A stretch of DNA of 64,000 nucleotides from Stenotrophobium rhamnosiphilum (lineage in GTDB: Bacteria; Pseudomonadota; Gammaproteobacteria; Nevskiales; Nevskiaceae): contig NZ_QANS01000001.1 of assembly GCF_003052265.1 (NCBI RefSeq), positions 124,001 through 188,000 of the forward strand, read 5' to 3'. The notes beneath the pieces are model-generated. The model was not told where the DNA came from. It searched no databases and saw only the letters and a list, made by a program, of their open reading frames with translations. The position numbers were made by a program, and so were the translations under genes. Positions 15,808-23,755 of this stretch are shown piece after piece; the stretch's first letter is position 1, and every line of letters begins with the position of its first letter.

Positions 15808-16458
15808 ATGAATACAACGCTGGATTCCCATGCGACCAAGAGTCGCTGGCCATTAGTGCTCACGGTGCTTTTTGCTATCGAATGGGTGCTGTTGGCTTTG
15901 CAGCCCTTGGATCGTCATGACTGGTTGCTGGAGAACGCTCTGGCCCTGCTGGTTTGCGCTTGGTTGATCGTGCGTCATCGCCGCGCGCCATTGTCGACGC
16001 TGTCTTATGTGTTGCTATTTTTGTTTGGCAGCTTGCATGAGGTGGGTGCGCATTACACCTATTCCGAAGTGCCGTACGAACAGTGGGCGCAGATGCTCGG
16101 TGGTTTTTCAGTGGATGCCACGTTTGGATTTGAACGCAATATGTTTGATCGCGTTGTGCACTTCCTGTTTGGATTTTTATTGTTTGTGCCGATTCAAGAA
16201 ATGTTGGACCAAGGCAAAGAGATTAATGGACGCGCACGTTGGTGGGTGCCGGTGTCGATTGTTGCTGCAGCGTCGATGACGTTTGAATTATTTGAGTGGG
16301 CCGCTGCGGAATTTTTTGGTGGTGATCTCGGTCAAGCGTATCTGGGCACGCAAGGCGATGTTTGGGATGCACACAAAGATATGTTTCTCGCCACCGTGGG
16401 CAGCTTGATCACGATGGTGTGGGTATGGCGATATCGGGCAAAGAGGAAGTCTGCTTAA
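15808..16458 (+). CDS. DUF2238 (YjdF-type) integral membrane protein
   Basis: 216 residues from the ATG at 15808; a TTG at 15799 is also in frame. About six hydrophobic segments are seen, beginning WPLVLTVLFAIEWVLLAL. Polar signature stretches are LFGSLHEVGAHYTYSEVPY, FERNMFDRVVHFLFGFLLF, FELFEWAAAEFFGGDLGQAYLGTQGDVWDAHKDMF. These conserved His/Glu/Asp residues define DUF2238. The family sits in the inner membrane; no function is established. It overlaps the ROK kinase start by one base (TAATG), so the two are translationally coupled. Confidence 0.85.
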   Translation: MNTTLDSHATKSRWPLVLTVLFAIEWVLLALQPLDRHDWLLENALALLVCAWLIVRHRRAPLSTLSYVLLFLFGSLHEVGAHYTYSEVPYEQWAQMLGGFSVDATFGFERNMFDRVVHFLFGFLLFVPIQEMLDQGKEINGRARWWVPVSIVAAASMTFELFEWAAAEFFGGDLGQAYLGTQGDVWDAHKDMFLATVGSLITMVWVWRYRAKRKSA

Positions 16459-17363
16459 TGAGAATTGGGATTGACCTAGGCGGCACCAAGATAGAAGGCA
16501 TTGTCATGGGCCCGGGCTCTGAGATTCTGCAGCGCGTGCGCGTCAATACGCCGCAAGGTGATTACACGGGTACGGTCGCGGCAGTCGTTACGCTTGTTCA
16601 TCGTCTCGAAGAGTTGGTGGGACAAAAAGATTTGAGAGTGGGGCTTGGGCATCCGGGTTCTGTGTCGCCAGTGAATGGCTTGATGCGAAATTCGAATTCC
16701 GTCTGCCTTAACGGCAAACCACTTCAGCGTGATCTTGAAGCGCTGCTAGGTCGCGGCATCCGCATGACGAATGATGCGAATTGTCTGGCGCTCTCGGAAG
16801 CCAGCGATGGCGCCGCTGCAGGCGCGCGTAGTGTGTTCGCGGTGATTCTCGGCACGGGTGTTGGCGGTGGCGTTGTTATCAATGGCGAGTTGCTGATGGG
16901 CGCCAATGGAATTGCGGGTGAGTGGAGTCACAACCCTTTGCCGTGGCCACGACCTGAAGTCAATGAGGCGACCGGCACTCAATGCTGGTGTGGAAAACAG
17001 AGTTGTATCGAGACATGGCTCTCGGGCGTTGGCCTTGCGGAAGATCATGCGCGAGTCACGCAAGAGAAAATTTCCGGCGAGGAAATTGTTGCGCGTGCAG
17101 AGGCGGGTGATGAACGTTGTAGCGCAACGCTCTCACGTTATGAAGATCGACTGTCACGATCACTCGCACAAATCATCAACGTGCTGGATCCCGAAGTCGT
17201 CGTGCTCGGCGGCGGTGTGTCGCGCGTGCAGAGACTTTATCGCTATGTCCCAGCGCTATGGGATGAGTGGATTTTCTCCGACATCATTACCACCAAGCTG
17301 GTGCCGGCAATGCATGGTGATAGCAGCGGCGTGCGTGGGGCAGCGTGGTTATGGCCTGAGTAA
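16458..17363 (+). CDS. ROK-family sugar kinase (fructokinase/N-acetylhexosamine kinase-like)
   Basis: 301 residues from the ATG at 16458, overlapping the previous stop; earlier in-frame starts lie inside DUF2238. ATP-binding DLGGTKIEG at 6-14, LGTGVGGGVVINGELLMGANGIAGEWSHNPLPWP, then the ROK zinc motif CWCGKQSCIETWLSG (three cysteines with the His of EWSHN). LDPEVVVLGGGVS is the adenosine site. This set matches E. coli Mak and NagK. It phosphorylates a free hexose at C6 in the cytosol; which sugar cannot be told, and no sugar transporter lies nearby. Confidence 0.88.
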   Translation: MRIGIDLGGTKIEGIVMGPGSEILQRVRVNTPQGDYTGTVAAVVTLVHRLEELVGQKDLRVGLGHPGSVSPVNGLMRNSNSVCLNGKPLQRDLEALLGRGIRMTNDANCLALSEASDGAAAGARSVFAVILGTGVGGGVVINGELLMGANGIAGEWSHNPLPWPRPEVNEATGTQCWCGKQSCIETWLSGVGLAEDHARVTQEKISGEEIVARAEAGDERCSATLSRYEDRLSRSLAQIINVLDPEVVVLGGGVSRVQRLYRYVPALWDEWIFSDIITTKLVPAMHGDSSGVRGAAWLWPE

Positions 17364-17367
17364 CAGC

Positions 17368-17440
17368 GTAGGGCGGGAGTATCCCGCCATCTTTTAGGCT
17401 GCTGATTGCAAACGCGGAAGGCGGGATGCTCCCGCCCTAC
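17368..17440. repeat. BIME/REP-like paired palindrome, subtype C
   Basis: 73 bp, starting GTAGGGCGGGAGTATCCCGCC and ending GGGATGCTCCCGCCCTAC. The end hairpins match the copy at 6814-6892, while the central spacer differs. It lies 4 bases after the ROK kinase stop, between convergent genes. Confidence 0.75.
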
Positions 17441-17452
17441 GAGATGGTTCGG

Positions 17453-17872
17453 TTATGTGGTTGCCGCTTGGATACGTGCGATAACTTTTTCGCGACGAGC
17501 TACGTCGCGTTCTCCTGACGTTGCTTCCACCAATGAAATCTCGAGCGCTGAGTCGTAGATTTCTTGTGAGAGCGCGTCAATGTTTTGCGCGTTACTGGCT
17601 AGCAGCTCGGCGCGCAGCATCAACAGAAAAGGTCGCCCCATTCGCTCGGCGTCTTGTTTATGTGATGTGCCAGCAATTACTTCTTGTACTTTGCGTCGCG
17701 CTTCGCGGTGTTGCTGGTTCGCGTCCCAGTACTTGTTGAGGCCCTCGATCACGCGAGCCGTGCCAGGCTCTCCTGCCTCAAGAACTTTTAAGACATCCTG
17801 CAAAATATCCTGCAGGAATTTTTTATGCAGTTGCAGAGCCTGCTCTATTGTCAGACTTTGATTGCCCGTCAT
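17453..17872 (-). CDS. Helical protein of unknown function
   Basis: 139 residues from the ATG at 17872, which has GGGAG six bases upstream; a TTG at 17884 is rejected. It is predicted almost all alpha-helical, with repeated charged heptad-like stretches (QLHKKFLQDILQDVLKVLEAGEPG, HREARRKVQEVIAGTSHKQ, ERDVARREKVIARIQAA). No signal peptide or membrane segment, so cytosolic. No family recognised; possibly a regulatory or partner-binding protein. It lies between a subtype C and a subtype A repeat. Confidence 0.6.
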   Translation of the reverse strand: MTGNQSLTIEQALQLHKKFLQDILQDVLKVLEAGEPGTARVIEGLNKYWDANQQHREARRKVQEVIAGTSHKQDAERMGRPFLLMLRAELLASNAQNIDALSQEIYDSALEISLVEATSGERDVARREKVIARIQAATT

Positions 17873-17985
17873 GGTCACTCCCAAGTTAATGCAATACCGC
17901 GTATGGGCCTTCTGATGAGGCTCATTACTGGCTTCTACATTAGCGGAATCAACGGCTTCTGCAAGCAGCCCAAAGAGGGGGGTGA

Positions 17986-18022
17986 GCAGGCTCGCTTCGC
18001 GAGCACTGCTCGCGGAGCCTGC
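17986..18022. repeat. GC-rich nested hairpin next to subtype A repeat
   Basis: GCAGGCTC pairs with GAGCCTGC, enclosing GCTCGC/GCGAGC and GAGCA/TGCTC palindromes. It lacks the GTAG ends of the BIME family but lies 29 bases before one. No T-tract, so a terminator is unlikely. It could be a different REP type. Confidence 0.4.
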
Positions 18023-18051
18023 GAACGCCGGGCCATGGATGGCCTGCAGTT

Positions 18052-18133
18052 GTAGGGTGGGTTAGCGGCTTCATCGCGTAACCCACCGTTTGCGCCATCG
18101 GTGGGTTACGGCCTGCGGCCTAACCCACCCTAC
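18052..18133. repeat. BIME/REP-like paired palindrome, subtype A (left of sirtuin gene)
   Basis: 82 bp: GTAGGGTGGGTTAGCG... to ...CTAACCCACCCTAC. Two hairpins in inverted orientation. It matches the copy at 18881-18962 at 78 of 82 positions, and all four differences read C here and T in the other copy. Confidence 0.8.
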
Positions 18134-18148
18134 GGTGAGGTTCGCGCG

Positions 18149-18865
18149 TTAGACGAACAATGTCGTCAGCGCTTCGCTTGCAGGCAACGCATAGCAGCGC
18201 TCGAACAGCGTCGACGCTTCAGTGCGTTCAGGATTAATTTCAATCATGCGTGCACCGGCGCGGCGGGCTAGCGGGATGAAATTGGCGGCCGGATAAACTG
18301 CGGCTGAAGTGCCTACGGAGATAAACAACTCTGCAGTTGCAATCAATTCTCCGGCCTTGGTGAAAACATCTTCATTAACGGCGTCTTCAAACCAAGTGAT
18401 ATCGGGACGAAGCCATGCATCGCAGTCCGGACAACGACGCGTACTGAATTGCCCTGTAGCGGCATCTTCTCGAATGCCGTGTTTCGCGCACCGCATTCTC
18501 CAGAGTGAACCGTGCAACTCAGCGTCGACGTGGACGCCTGCGCGTTGCAGCATGCCGTCGATGTTTTGGGTGATGACATGCAGGCGTGGATGCGCGGCCT
18601 GCAATTTGGCTAGAGCGTAATGACCTGCGTGTGGTTTGCAGGTCAGCACCGCTTCGCGACGGACTTCGTGAAAATCCAGCACGCCTTGCGGATCTGCATC
18701 GAAAGCGCGCTGGCAGGCAAAGTCTTGATAACGATACTGCGTCCAGATGCCGCCTGCGCCGCGGTAGGTGGGCACGCCGGACTCTGCGGACATGCCTGCG
18801 CCAACGAAGAACACGACCGAAGAAAACTCGGCAAGCTTGATCGTATTTGTAATGTGGGCATTCAT
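18149..18865 (-). CDS. cobB: Sir2-family NAD-dependent protein deacylase
   Basis: 238 residues, ATG at 18865. NAD-binding GAGMSAESGVPTYRG at 22-36, TQNIDGML around 99-106, and catalytic His in ELHGSLWRMRC. The zinc module is irregular: CAKH then CPDC, the first pair lacking its second cysteine, as in some CobB proteins. The SIRT5-like Tyr-x-x-Arg acyl pocket motif reads His-Glu-Val-Arg (FHEVRR), so the arginine is kept and the tyrosine lost. It removes lysine acyl groups using NAD in the cytosol. Near-identical repeats flank the gene. Confidence 0.92.
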   Translation of the reverse strand: MNAHITNTIKLAEFSSVVFFVGAGMSAESGVPTYRGAGGIWTQYRYQDFACQRAFDADPQGVLDFHEVRREAVLTCKPHAGHYALAKLQAAHPRLHVITQNIDGMLQRAGVHVDAELHGSLWRMRCAKHGIREDAATGQFSTRRCPDCDAWLRPDITWFEDAVNEDVFTKAGELIATAELFISVGTSAAVYPAANFIPLARRAGARMIEINPERTEASTLFERCYALPASEALTTLFV

Positions 18866-18880
18866 CGTGATTGCTGCAAC

Positions 18881-18962
18881 GTAGGGTGGGTTAGCGGCTT
18901 CATCGCGTAACCCACCGTTTGCGCTATTGGTGGGTTACGGCTTGCGGCCTAACTCACCCTAC
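18881..18962. repeat. BIME/REP-like paired palindrome, subtype A (right of sirtuin gene)
   Basis: 82 bp in the same orientation as 18052-18133. Its last base is the third base of the uvrA stop codon read on the other strand, so it abuts uvrA exactly. Together the two copies bracket the sirtuin gene as direct repeats. Confidence 0.8.
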
Positions 18963-21784
18963 TATGCTTTCAAGAGTGGCTTGAGGAAGCGCGCCGTATG
19001 CGAGCGCTTCACCTTCGCAACTTCTTCTGGCGTTCCTGCTGCAACAATTTCGCCGCCACCATTACCGCCTTCAGGGCCAAGATCGATGATCCAGTCGGCG
19101 CGTTTAATCACATCGAGATTGTGTTCGATGATAACGACGGTGTTGCCGTGATCACGCAGACGCTCCAGCACTTTGAGCAACTGCGCAACGTCGTGGAAGT
19201 GCAGGCCGGTGGTGGGTTCGTCGAGGATGTAGAGCGTTTGGCCGGTATCGCGTCGGCTGAGTTCTTTGGCGAGTTTGATGCGCTGTGCTTCGCCGCCAGA
19301 GAGTGTGGTCGCGTTCTGGCCGAGTGTGATGTAGCTCAGGCCAACGTCCATCAGCGTTTCTAGTTTGCGACGCAGTGCAGGCACGGCTTTGAAGAATTCG
19401 AGGCCGTCTTCAACCGTGAGGTTAAGCACTTCGTTGATGCTCTTGCCTTTGTAGCGAATTTCCAGCGTCTCGCGGTTGTAGCGTTTGCCTTTGCAGGTGT
19501 CGCAGGTGACGTAGACGTCAGGCAGAAAGTGCATCTCTACCTTGATCACGCCATCGCCTTCGCAGGTTTCGCAGCGGCCGCCTTTAACGTTGAAGCTGAA
19601 ACGTCCGGCTTCATAGCCACGTGCGCGTGCTTCAGGAACGCCTGCGAACAATTCGCGAATCGGTGTGAACAAACCGGTGTACGTTGCCGGGTTGCTGCGC
19701 GGTGTGCGGCCAATCGGCGATTGATCGATGTCGATGACTTTATCGAGATGATCGAGGCCTTCAATCGAATCGCAAGCCGCGTGTTGCGTGCCAGCGCCGT
19801 TGAGCATGCGTGCAGCGTAGCCGTAAAGCGTGTCGTTGATCAGCGTTGATTTGCCGGAGCCAGAGACGCCGGTCACGCAAGTGATGAGGCCGCAAGGAAT
19901 CTCAGCGGTGACGCGCTTGAGATTGTTGCCGCGTGCGCCGCGCAAGATCACATCTTTACCGGGCTGACGCGGGGTGCGGATTTTTGGCACTTCGATTTTG
20001 GTTGCGCCTGAGAGGTAATGACCCGTGACAGATTCTGGTGCGCTTTCAATTTGCTTTGGCGTGCCTTGTGCAACGATGCGGCCGCCGTGCACGCCAGCGC
20101 CGGGGCCGATGTCGATGACGTAGTCAGCGCTGCGAATGGCATCTTCGTCATGCTCCACCACAATCACGGTGTTGCCGAGATCGCGCAGGCGGAACAAGGT
20201 TTCAAGAAGGCGTTCGTTATCGCGCTGATGAAGGCCGATGCTCGGCTCGTCGAGCACATACATCACGCCGACCAAGCCCGCGCCAATTTGTGAAGCGAGA
20301 CGAATACGCTGCGATTCACCACCGGACAAAGTTTCGGCGCTGCGTGCGAGCGTGAGGTAATCGAGGCCGACGTTATTCAAGAAGCCCAGACGTGCGCCGA
20401 TTTCCTTGATGATCTTTTCTGCGATTTCTTGCTTGTGCCCGGGCAACTTCATTTGTTTAAAGAAGGCTTCGGACTCGCGTACGGATTGCTGTGTCAGCGA
20501 TGGCAGATTGCGACCCGCCACAAACACATTGCGTGCGGCGCGATTCAAACGTTCGCCTTTGCACTCGGGGCAAGATTGGTTTGCGAGATATTTCGACAGT
20601 TCTTCGCGCACCGCATCAGATTCAGTTTCGCGATAGCGACGTTCGAGATTGGGAATGATGCCTTCGAACTTATGTGAACGCGTGCTGATCTTGCCGTGCT
20701 CATCTGGATAATCAAACGGCAGTTTGTTTTCGCCGCTGCCGTACAGAAGAACTTGACGTGTTTTTTCTGACAGCGTTTCAAACGGCTCATCCGGATCAAA
20801 CTTGTAGTGCTTGGCGAGTGAGCTGACGAAGTGCCAGTAGTAAGGATTGCGTTTGTCCCAGCCGCGGATTGCGCCTGCGGAGAGCGAGAGTTCTGGATGC
20901 GCAACAACGCGATCTTCTGCAAACACCTGCATTGCGCCAAGGCCATCGCACTTGGGGCAAGCGCCGGTTGGATTGTTGAACGAGAACAGACGCGGTTCGA
21001 GTTCTTCTAACGAGTAGCCGCAATGTGGGCAGGACATACGTGAGGAGAAGGTGAAAGTTTCGTCGCCTGCGCCATGCGGCACGACGATGGCGAGGCCATC
21101 GGACAAACGCAGTGCGGTTTCGAAAGATTCTGTGAGGCGTTGTTTCACATCGGCGCGAACCTTGAAGCGATCAACCACGATTTCGATATCGTGTTTGAGC
21201 TTGCGGTTGAGTTCTGGCACTTCGTCCAGCTCATAAACTTTGCCGTTGACGCGTGCACGCACAAAACCCTGTGCGCGCATCTGATCAAACCATTCAGCAT
21301 GTTCACCTTTGCGACCGCGTACGACGGGTGCGAGCAGCATCCACGCGCTGTTCTCGGGCAGCGCCATGACCTGATCGACCATCTGGCTGACGGACTGCGC
21401 TTCCAGCGTGACGTCATGATCCGGGCAGCGCGGCGTGCCGACGCGGGCGAACAGCAAACGCAAATAATCGTAAATCTCGGTGACGGTGCCAACGGTTGAG
21501 CGCGGGTTGTGACTGGTTGATTTTTGCTCAATCGAGATGGCGGGCGAGAGGCCTTCGATGCTGTCCACATCGGGCTTCTGCATCATGCTCAAGAACTGGC
21601 GTGCGTAGGCAGACAGCGACTCCACGTAGCGGCGCTGGCCCTCAGCGTAGAGGGTGTCAAAGGCGAGGGAGGATTTGCCTGAGCCCGAGAGGCCGGTGAT
21701 CACAATGAGCTTGTCGCGCGGCAAGTCCAGCGAGATGTTCTTGAGGTTGTGCGTACGCGCACCGCGGATGCTGATCTTATCCAT
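18962..21784 (-). CDS. uvrA: Excinuclease ABC subunit A
   Basis: 940 residues from the ATG at 21784, which gives the conserved [21 protein letters not shown]; an ATG at 21850 adds unrelated residues. Two ABC ATPase modules each have a Walker [21 protein letters not shown] near 30 and [13 protein letters not shown] in the second half. Signatures are [12 protein letters not shown] and [12 protein letters not shown]. Zinc fingers are visible ([25 protein letters not shown] ... CDTCKGKRY). UvrA dimers find bulky DNA lesions and load UvrB in nucleotide excision repair. It diverges from an MFS gene; no E. coli-type LexA box (CTGT-N8-ACAG) is visible between them. Confidence 0.97.
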   Translation of the reverse strand: MDKISIRGARTHNLKNISLDLPRDKLIVITGLSGSGKSSLAFDTLYAEGQRRYVESLSAYARQFLSMMQKPDVDSIEGLSPAISIEQKSTSHNPRSTVGTVTEIYDYLRLLFARVGTPRCPDHDVTLEAQSVSQMVDQVMALPENSAWMLLAPVVRGRKGEHAEWFDQMRAQGFVRARVNGKVYELDEVPELNRKLKHDIEIVVDRFKVRADVKQRLTESFETALRLSDGLAIVVPHGAGDETFTFSSRMSCPHCGYSLEELEPRLFSFNNPTGACPKCDGLGAMQVFAEDRVVAHPELSLSAGAIRGWDKRNPYYWHFVSSLAKHYKFDPDEPFETLSEKTRQVLLYGSGENKLPFDYPDEHGKISTRSHKFEGIIPNLERRYRETESDAVREELSKYLANQSCPECKGERLNRAARNVFVAGRNLPSLTQQSVRESEAFFKQMKLPGHKQEIAEKIIKEIGARLGFLNNVGLDYLTLARSAETLSGGESQRIRLASQIGAGLVGVMYVLDEPSIGLHQRDNERLLETLFRLRDLGNTVIVVEHDEDAIRSADYVIDIGPGAGVHGGRIVAQGTPKQIESAPESVTGHYLSGATKIEVPKIRTPRQPGKDVILRGARGNNLKRVTAEIPCGLITCVTGVSGSGKSTLINDTLYGYAARMLNGAGTQHAACDSIEGLDHLDKVIDIDQSPIGRTPRSNPATYTGLFTPIRELFAGVPEARARGYEAGRFSFNVKGGRCETCEGDGVIKVEMHFLPDVYVTCDTCKGKRYNRETLEIRYKGKSINEVLNLTVEDGLEFFKAVPALRRKLETLMDVGLSYITLGQNATTLSGGEAQRIKLAKELSRRDTGQTLYILDEPTTGLHFHDVAQLLKVLERLRDHGNTVVIIEHNLDVIKRADWIIDLGPEGGNGGGEIVAAGTPEEVAKVKRSHTARFLKPLLKA

Positions 21785-21903
21785 TCTCGACGCCATTAAA
21801 ACAAACGAATCGACTACTATACGCAAGCCATAGGGCAATACCCATACCAACCGACCAGACCGCGCAGAATCGTTGCCGGCACCTTATAGAACGCAAAATA
21901 CTG

Positions 21904-23076
21904 ATGAACTCCCTGGAATGGCGTGCAACCCTAACTCTCGGCGCGATCTACGCGTTGCGAATGCTGGGCGTCTTCATGATCTTGCCGGTGTTCGAGCTCT
22001 ATGCGCACGATCTTTCCGGACACCCAAGCCCACAAACCATCGCCTTTGCCCTGACCGTTTCAGGCTTAACGCAGGCTTTATTCCAAATTCCGCTGGGTCG
22101 TTTGTCTGACCGCATTGGTCGTCGCCCGGTGATTGCCATCGGCATGACGGTTTTCGCAGTCGGCAGCCTCGTGGCGGGTTTGTCGGATCGCATTGAAATC
22201 ATTGCTTTGGGCCGTGCGCTTCAGGGCGCGGGCGCAATTTCATCCGCTGTAACCGCACTGCTCTCAGATGTAACCCGTGTCGAGGTTCGTACCACCGCGA
22301 TGGCGGTGATGGGCGCGGGCATGGGCTTTGCCTTTGTATTGGCGCTGATCCTTGGGCCGGTTGCAGATGGCCTGATTGGCGTGCCGGGTATTTTCCAGAT
22401 GACGGCGGTGTTGGCGCTGTTGTCGCTGCCGCTAATTTGGTGGGCCGCTCCCAATCCCGAGGTCACGGCCACGCGGACGAATCGCGCCGGTGGTTTTGGC
22501 GGGGCGTTTCAAGACAAAGAACTGTTGCGCCTGAATGGCGGCATCATGATTCTGCATGCCATCGTGCCTTGCGTATTCATGGCGGTGCCTTCGCTGATCG
22601 AACAGCAGTTTGGCTGGCCCGCGCCGCAGCATTGGAAGATTTACTTGCCGGTGTTGGTCGGTACGCTGATTTTTGCTTTGCCGCTGATGCGTCAAGCAGA
22701 TCGCGGATCGGCACGCGAGCTGATGTTGGGCGCGATCATTACCTTGGGTCTCGGCTTGTTTATCGCTGGAAACTGGTCTGGCCCCGTTGGCTTGATCGGT
22801 GGCCTCGCACTGTTTTTCCTCGCTTTTAACCTGCTAGAAGGGCTGCTGCCTTCGCGGGTTTCGAGACAGGCCCCGCCAGATCAAAAGGGCGCGGCTCTTG
22901 GCGTTTACGCCACCGCACAGTTTCTGGGTCAGCCGCTGGGCGGCGCATTAGGCGGTTGGACGCTGGCGCACCACGGCGCTGCCGCTGTGCTTGCCGTCGC
23001 AGCAGCCCTGCCGGTAATCTGGCTCGTCATCGCATACGGGATGCAATCATCGCTTCCTGCACAAATTGAAAATTGA
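21904..23076 (+). CDS. MFS transporter (YajR-like)
   Basis: 390 residues, about twelve membrane segments. The MFS loop 2-3 motif is GRLSDRIGRRPVIAIGM, preceded by LTQALFQIPLG. Length lies just under YajR, without its C-terminal domain. This MFS gene between uvrA and ssb is a widespread arrangement in beta- and gammaproteobacteria, suggesting ancestral linkage rather than a repair role. Substrate unknown; proton-coupled export across the inner membrane is likely. A terminator lies just downstream. Confidence 0.9.
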   Translation: MNSLEWRATLTLGAIYALRMLGVFMILPVFELYAHDLSGHPSPQTIAFALTVSGLTQALFQIPLGRLSDRIGRRPVIAIGMTVFAVGSLVAGLSDRIEIIALGRALQGAGAISSAVTALLSDVTRVEVRTTAMAVMGAGMGFAFVLALILGPVADGLIGVPGIFQMTAVLALLSLPLIWWAAPNPEVTATRTNRAGGFGGAFQDKELLRLNGGIMILHAIVPCVFMAVPSLIEQQFGWPAPQHWKIYLPVLVGTLIFALPLMRQADRGSARELMLGAIITLGLGLFIAGNWSGPVGLIGGLALFFLAFNLLEGLLPSRVSRQAPPDQKGAALGVYATAQFLGQPLGGALGGWTLAHHGAAAVLAVAAALPVIWLVIAYGMQSSLPAQIEN

Positions 23077-23088
23077 GCGTTTCTTATA

Positions 23089-23120
23089 TTGAGCGGGAGT
23101 GAAAACGCTCAATTTTATTT
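23089..23120 (+). terminator. Rho-independent terminator between MFS gene and ssb
   Basis: TTGAGCG pairs with CGCTCAA around a 10-base loop, followed by TTTTATTT. It suggests ssb uses its own promoter in the following 70 bases, which are AT-rich. Confidence 0.7.
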
Positions 23121-23191
23121 GTTTGTCGCATTTTTCGAATCGTCAGCTACAAACAGCTGACTTGAAAATGCTCTAGTAAGGAGAAGAGGCA

Positions 23192-23701
23192 ATGGCACGC
23201 GGCGTAAATAAAGTCATTTTGATTGGCAACCTCGGCAAAGATCTGGAGACGCGTTATTTCCCAAATGGAGATGCCGTAGCCAATGCCACGATTGCGACCA
23301 GCGAGTCATGGACCGACAAAGCTTCTGGTGAAAAGAAAGAACACACCGAATGGCACAACGTAGTTTTCCGTCGTAAGCTGGCGGAAATTGCTGCGCAGTA
23401 CCTGAAGAAAGGTAGCAAGGTGTATGTCGAAGGCTCACTGCGCACGCGCAAGTGGCAGGACAAAGACACCGGCAAGGATCGCTTCACCACCGAAATCATT
23501 GTTAACGACATGCAGATGTTGGATGGTCGCCCAGGCGGCGGCACCGGCAGCATGGATGGCGGCGGCGCTGCACCAAGCGGCAATGGCGGCGGCGGTGGTT
23601 ACTCACGCGGCGGTTCGTCATCACGCCCGCAGTCGTCAGCTCCTCCGCAGCAGTCGGCTCCGCCTGATCATGGTTTTGAAGATGACGATATTCCCTTCTA
23701 A
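23192..23701 (+). CDS. ssb: Single-stranded DNA-binding protein
   Basis: 169 residues, ATG with AAGGAGAAGAGG upstream. The OB fold covers residues 1-110 ([64 protein letters not shown]). A glycine-rich, then Pro/Ser/Gln linker follows. The C-terminal acidic tip FEDDDIPF recruits repair and replication partners. It binds ssDNA as a tetramer. It is closed by the terminator at 23720-23750. Confidence 0.97.
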   Translation: MARGVNKVILIGNLGKDLETRYFPNGDAVANATIATSESWTDKASGEKKEHTEWHNVVFRRKLAEIAAQYLKKGSKVYVEGSLRTRKWQDKDTGKDRFTTEIIVNDMQMLDGRPGGGTGSMDGGGAAPSGNGGGGGYSRGGSSSRPQSSAPPQQSAPPDHGFEDDDIPF

Positions 23702-23719
23702 GAATTCATCGCTTCAAAT

Positions 23720-23750
23720 AAAAAAACCGCGCATCTGCGCGGTTTTTTAT
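23720..23750. terminator. Bidirectional terminator between ssb and GMC oxidoreductase
   Basis: AAAACCGCGCA pairs with TGCGCGGTTTT around a two-base loop, with an A-run on one side and a T-run on the other. It can end transcripts of both convergent genes. Confidence 0.88.
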
Positions 23751-23755
23751 TTTGG

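Noticed and set aside
4863-18962. CRISPR array
   Set aside because: Repeats are few, in several subtypes, widely spaced and each internally palindromic in pairs; no regular spacers and no cas genes.
21785-21903. LexA (SOS) box between uvrA and the MFS gene
   Set aside because: No CTGT-N8-ACAG or clear alternative LexA dyad is present. Many non-enteric species use different boxes, so SOS control is not excluded.
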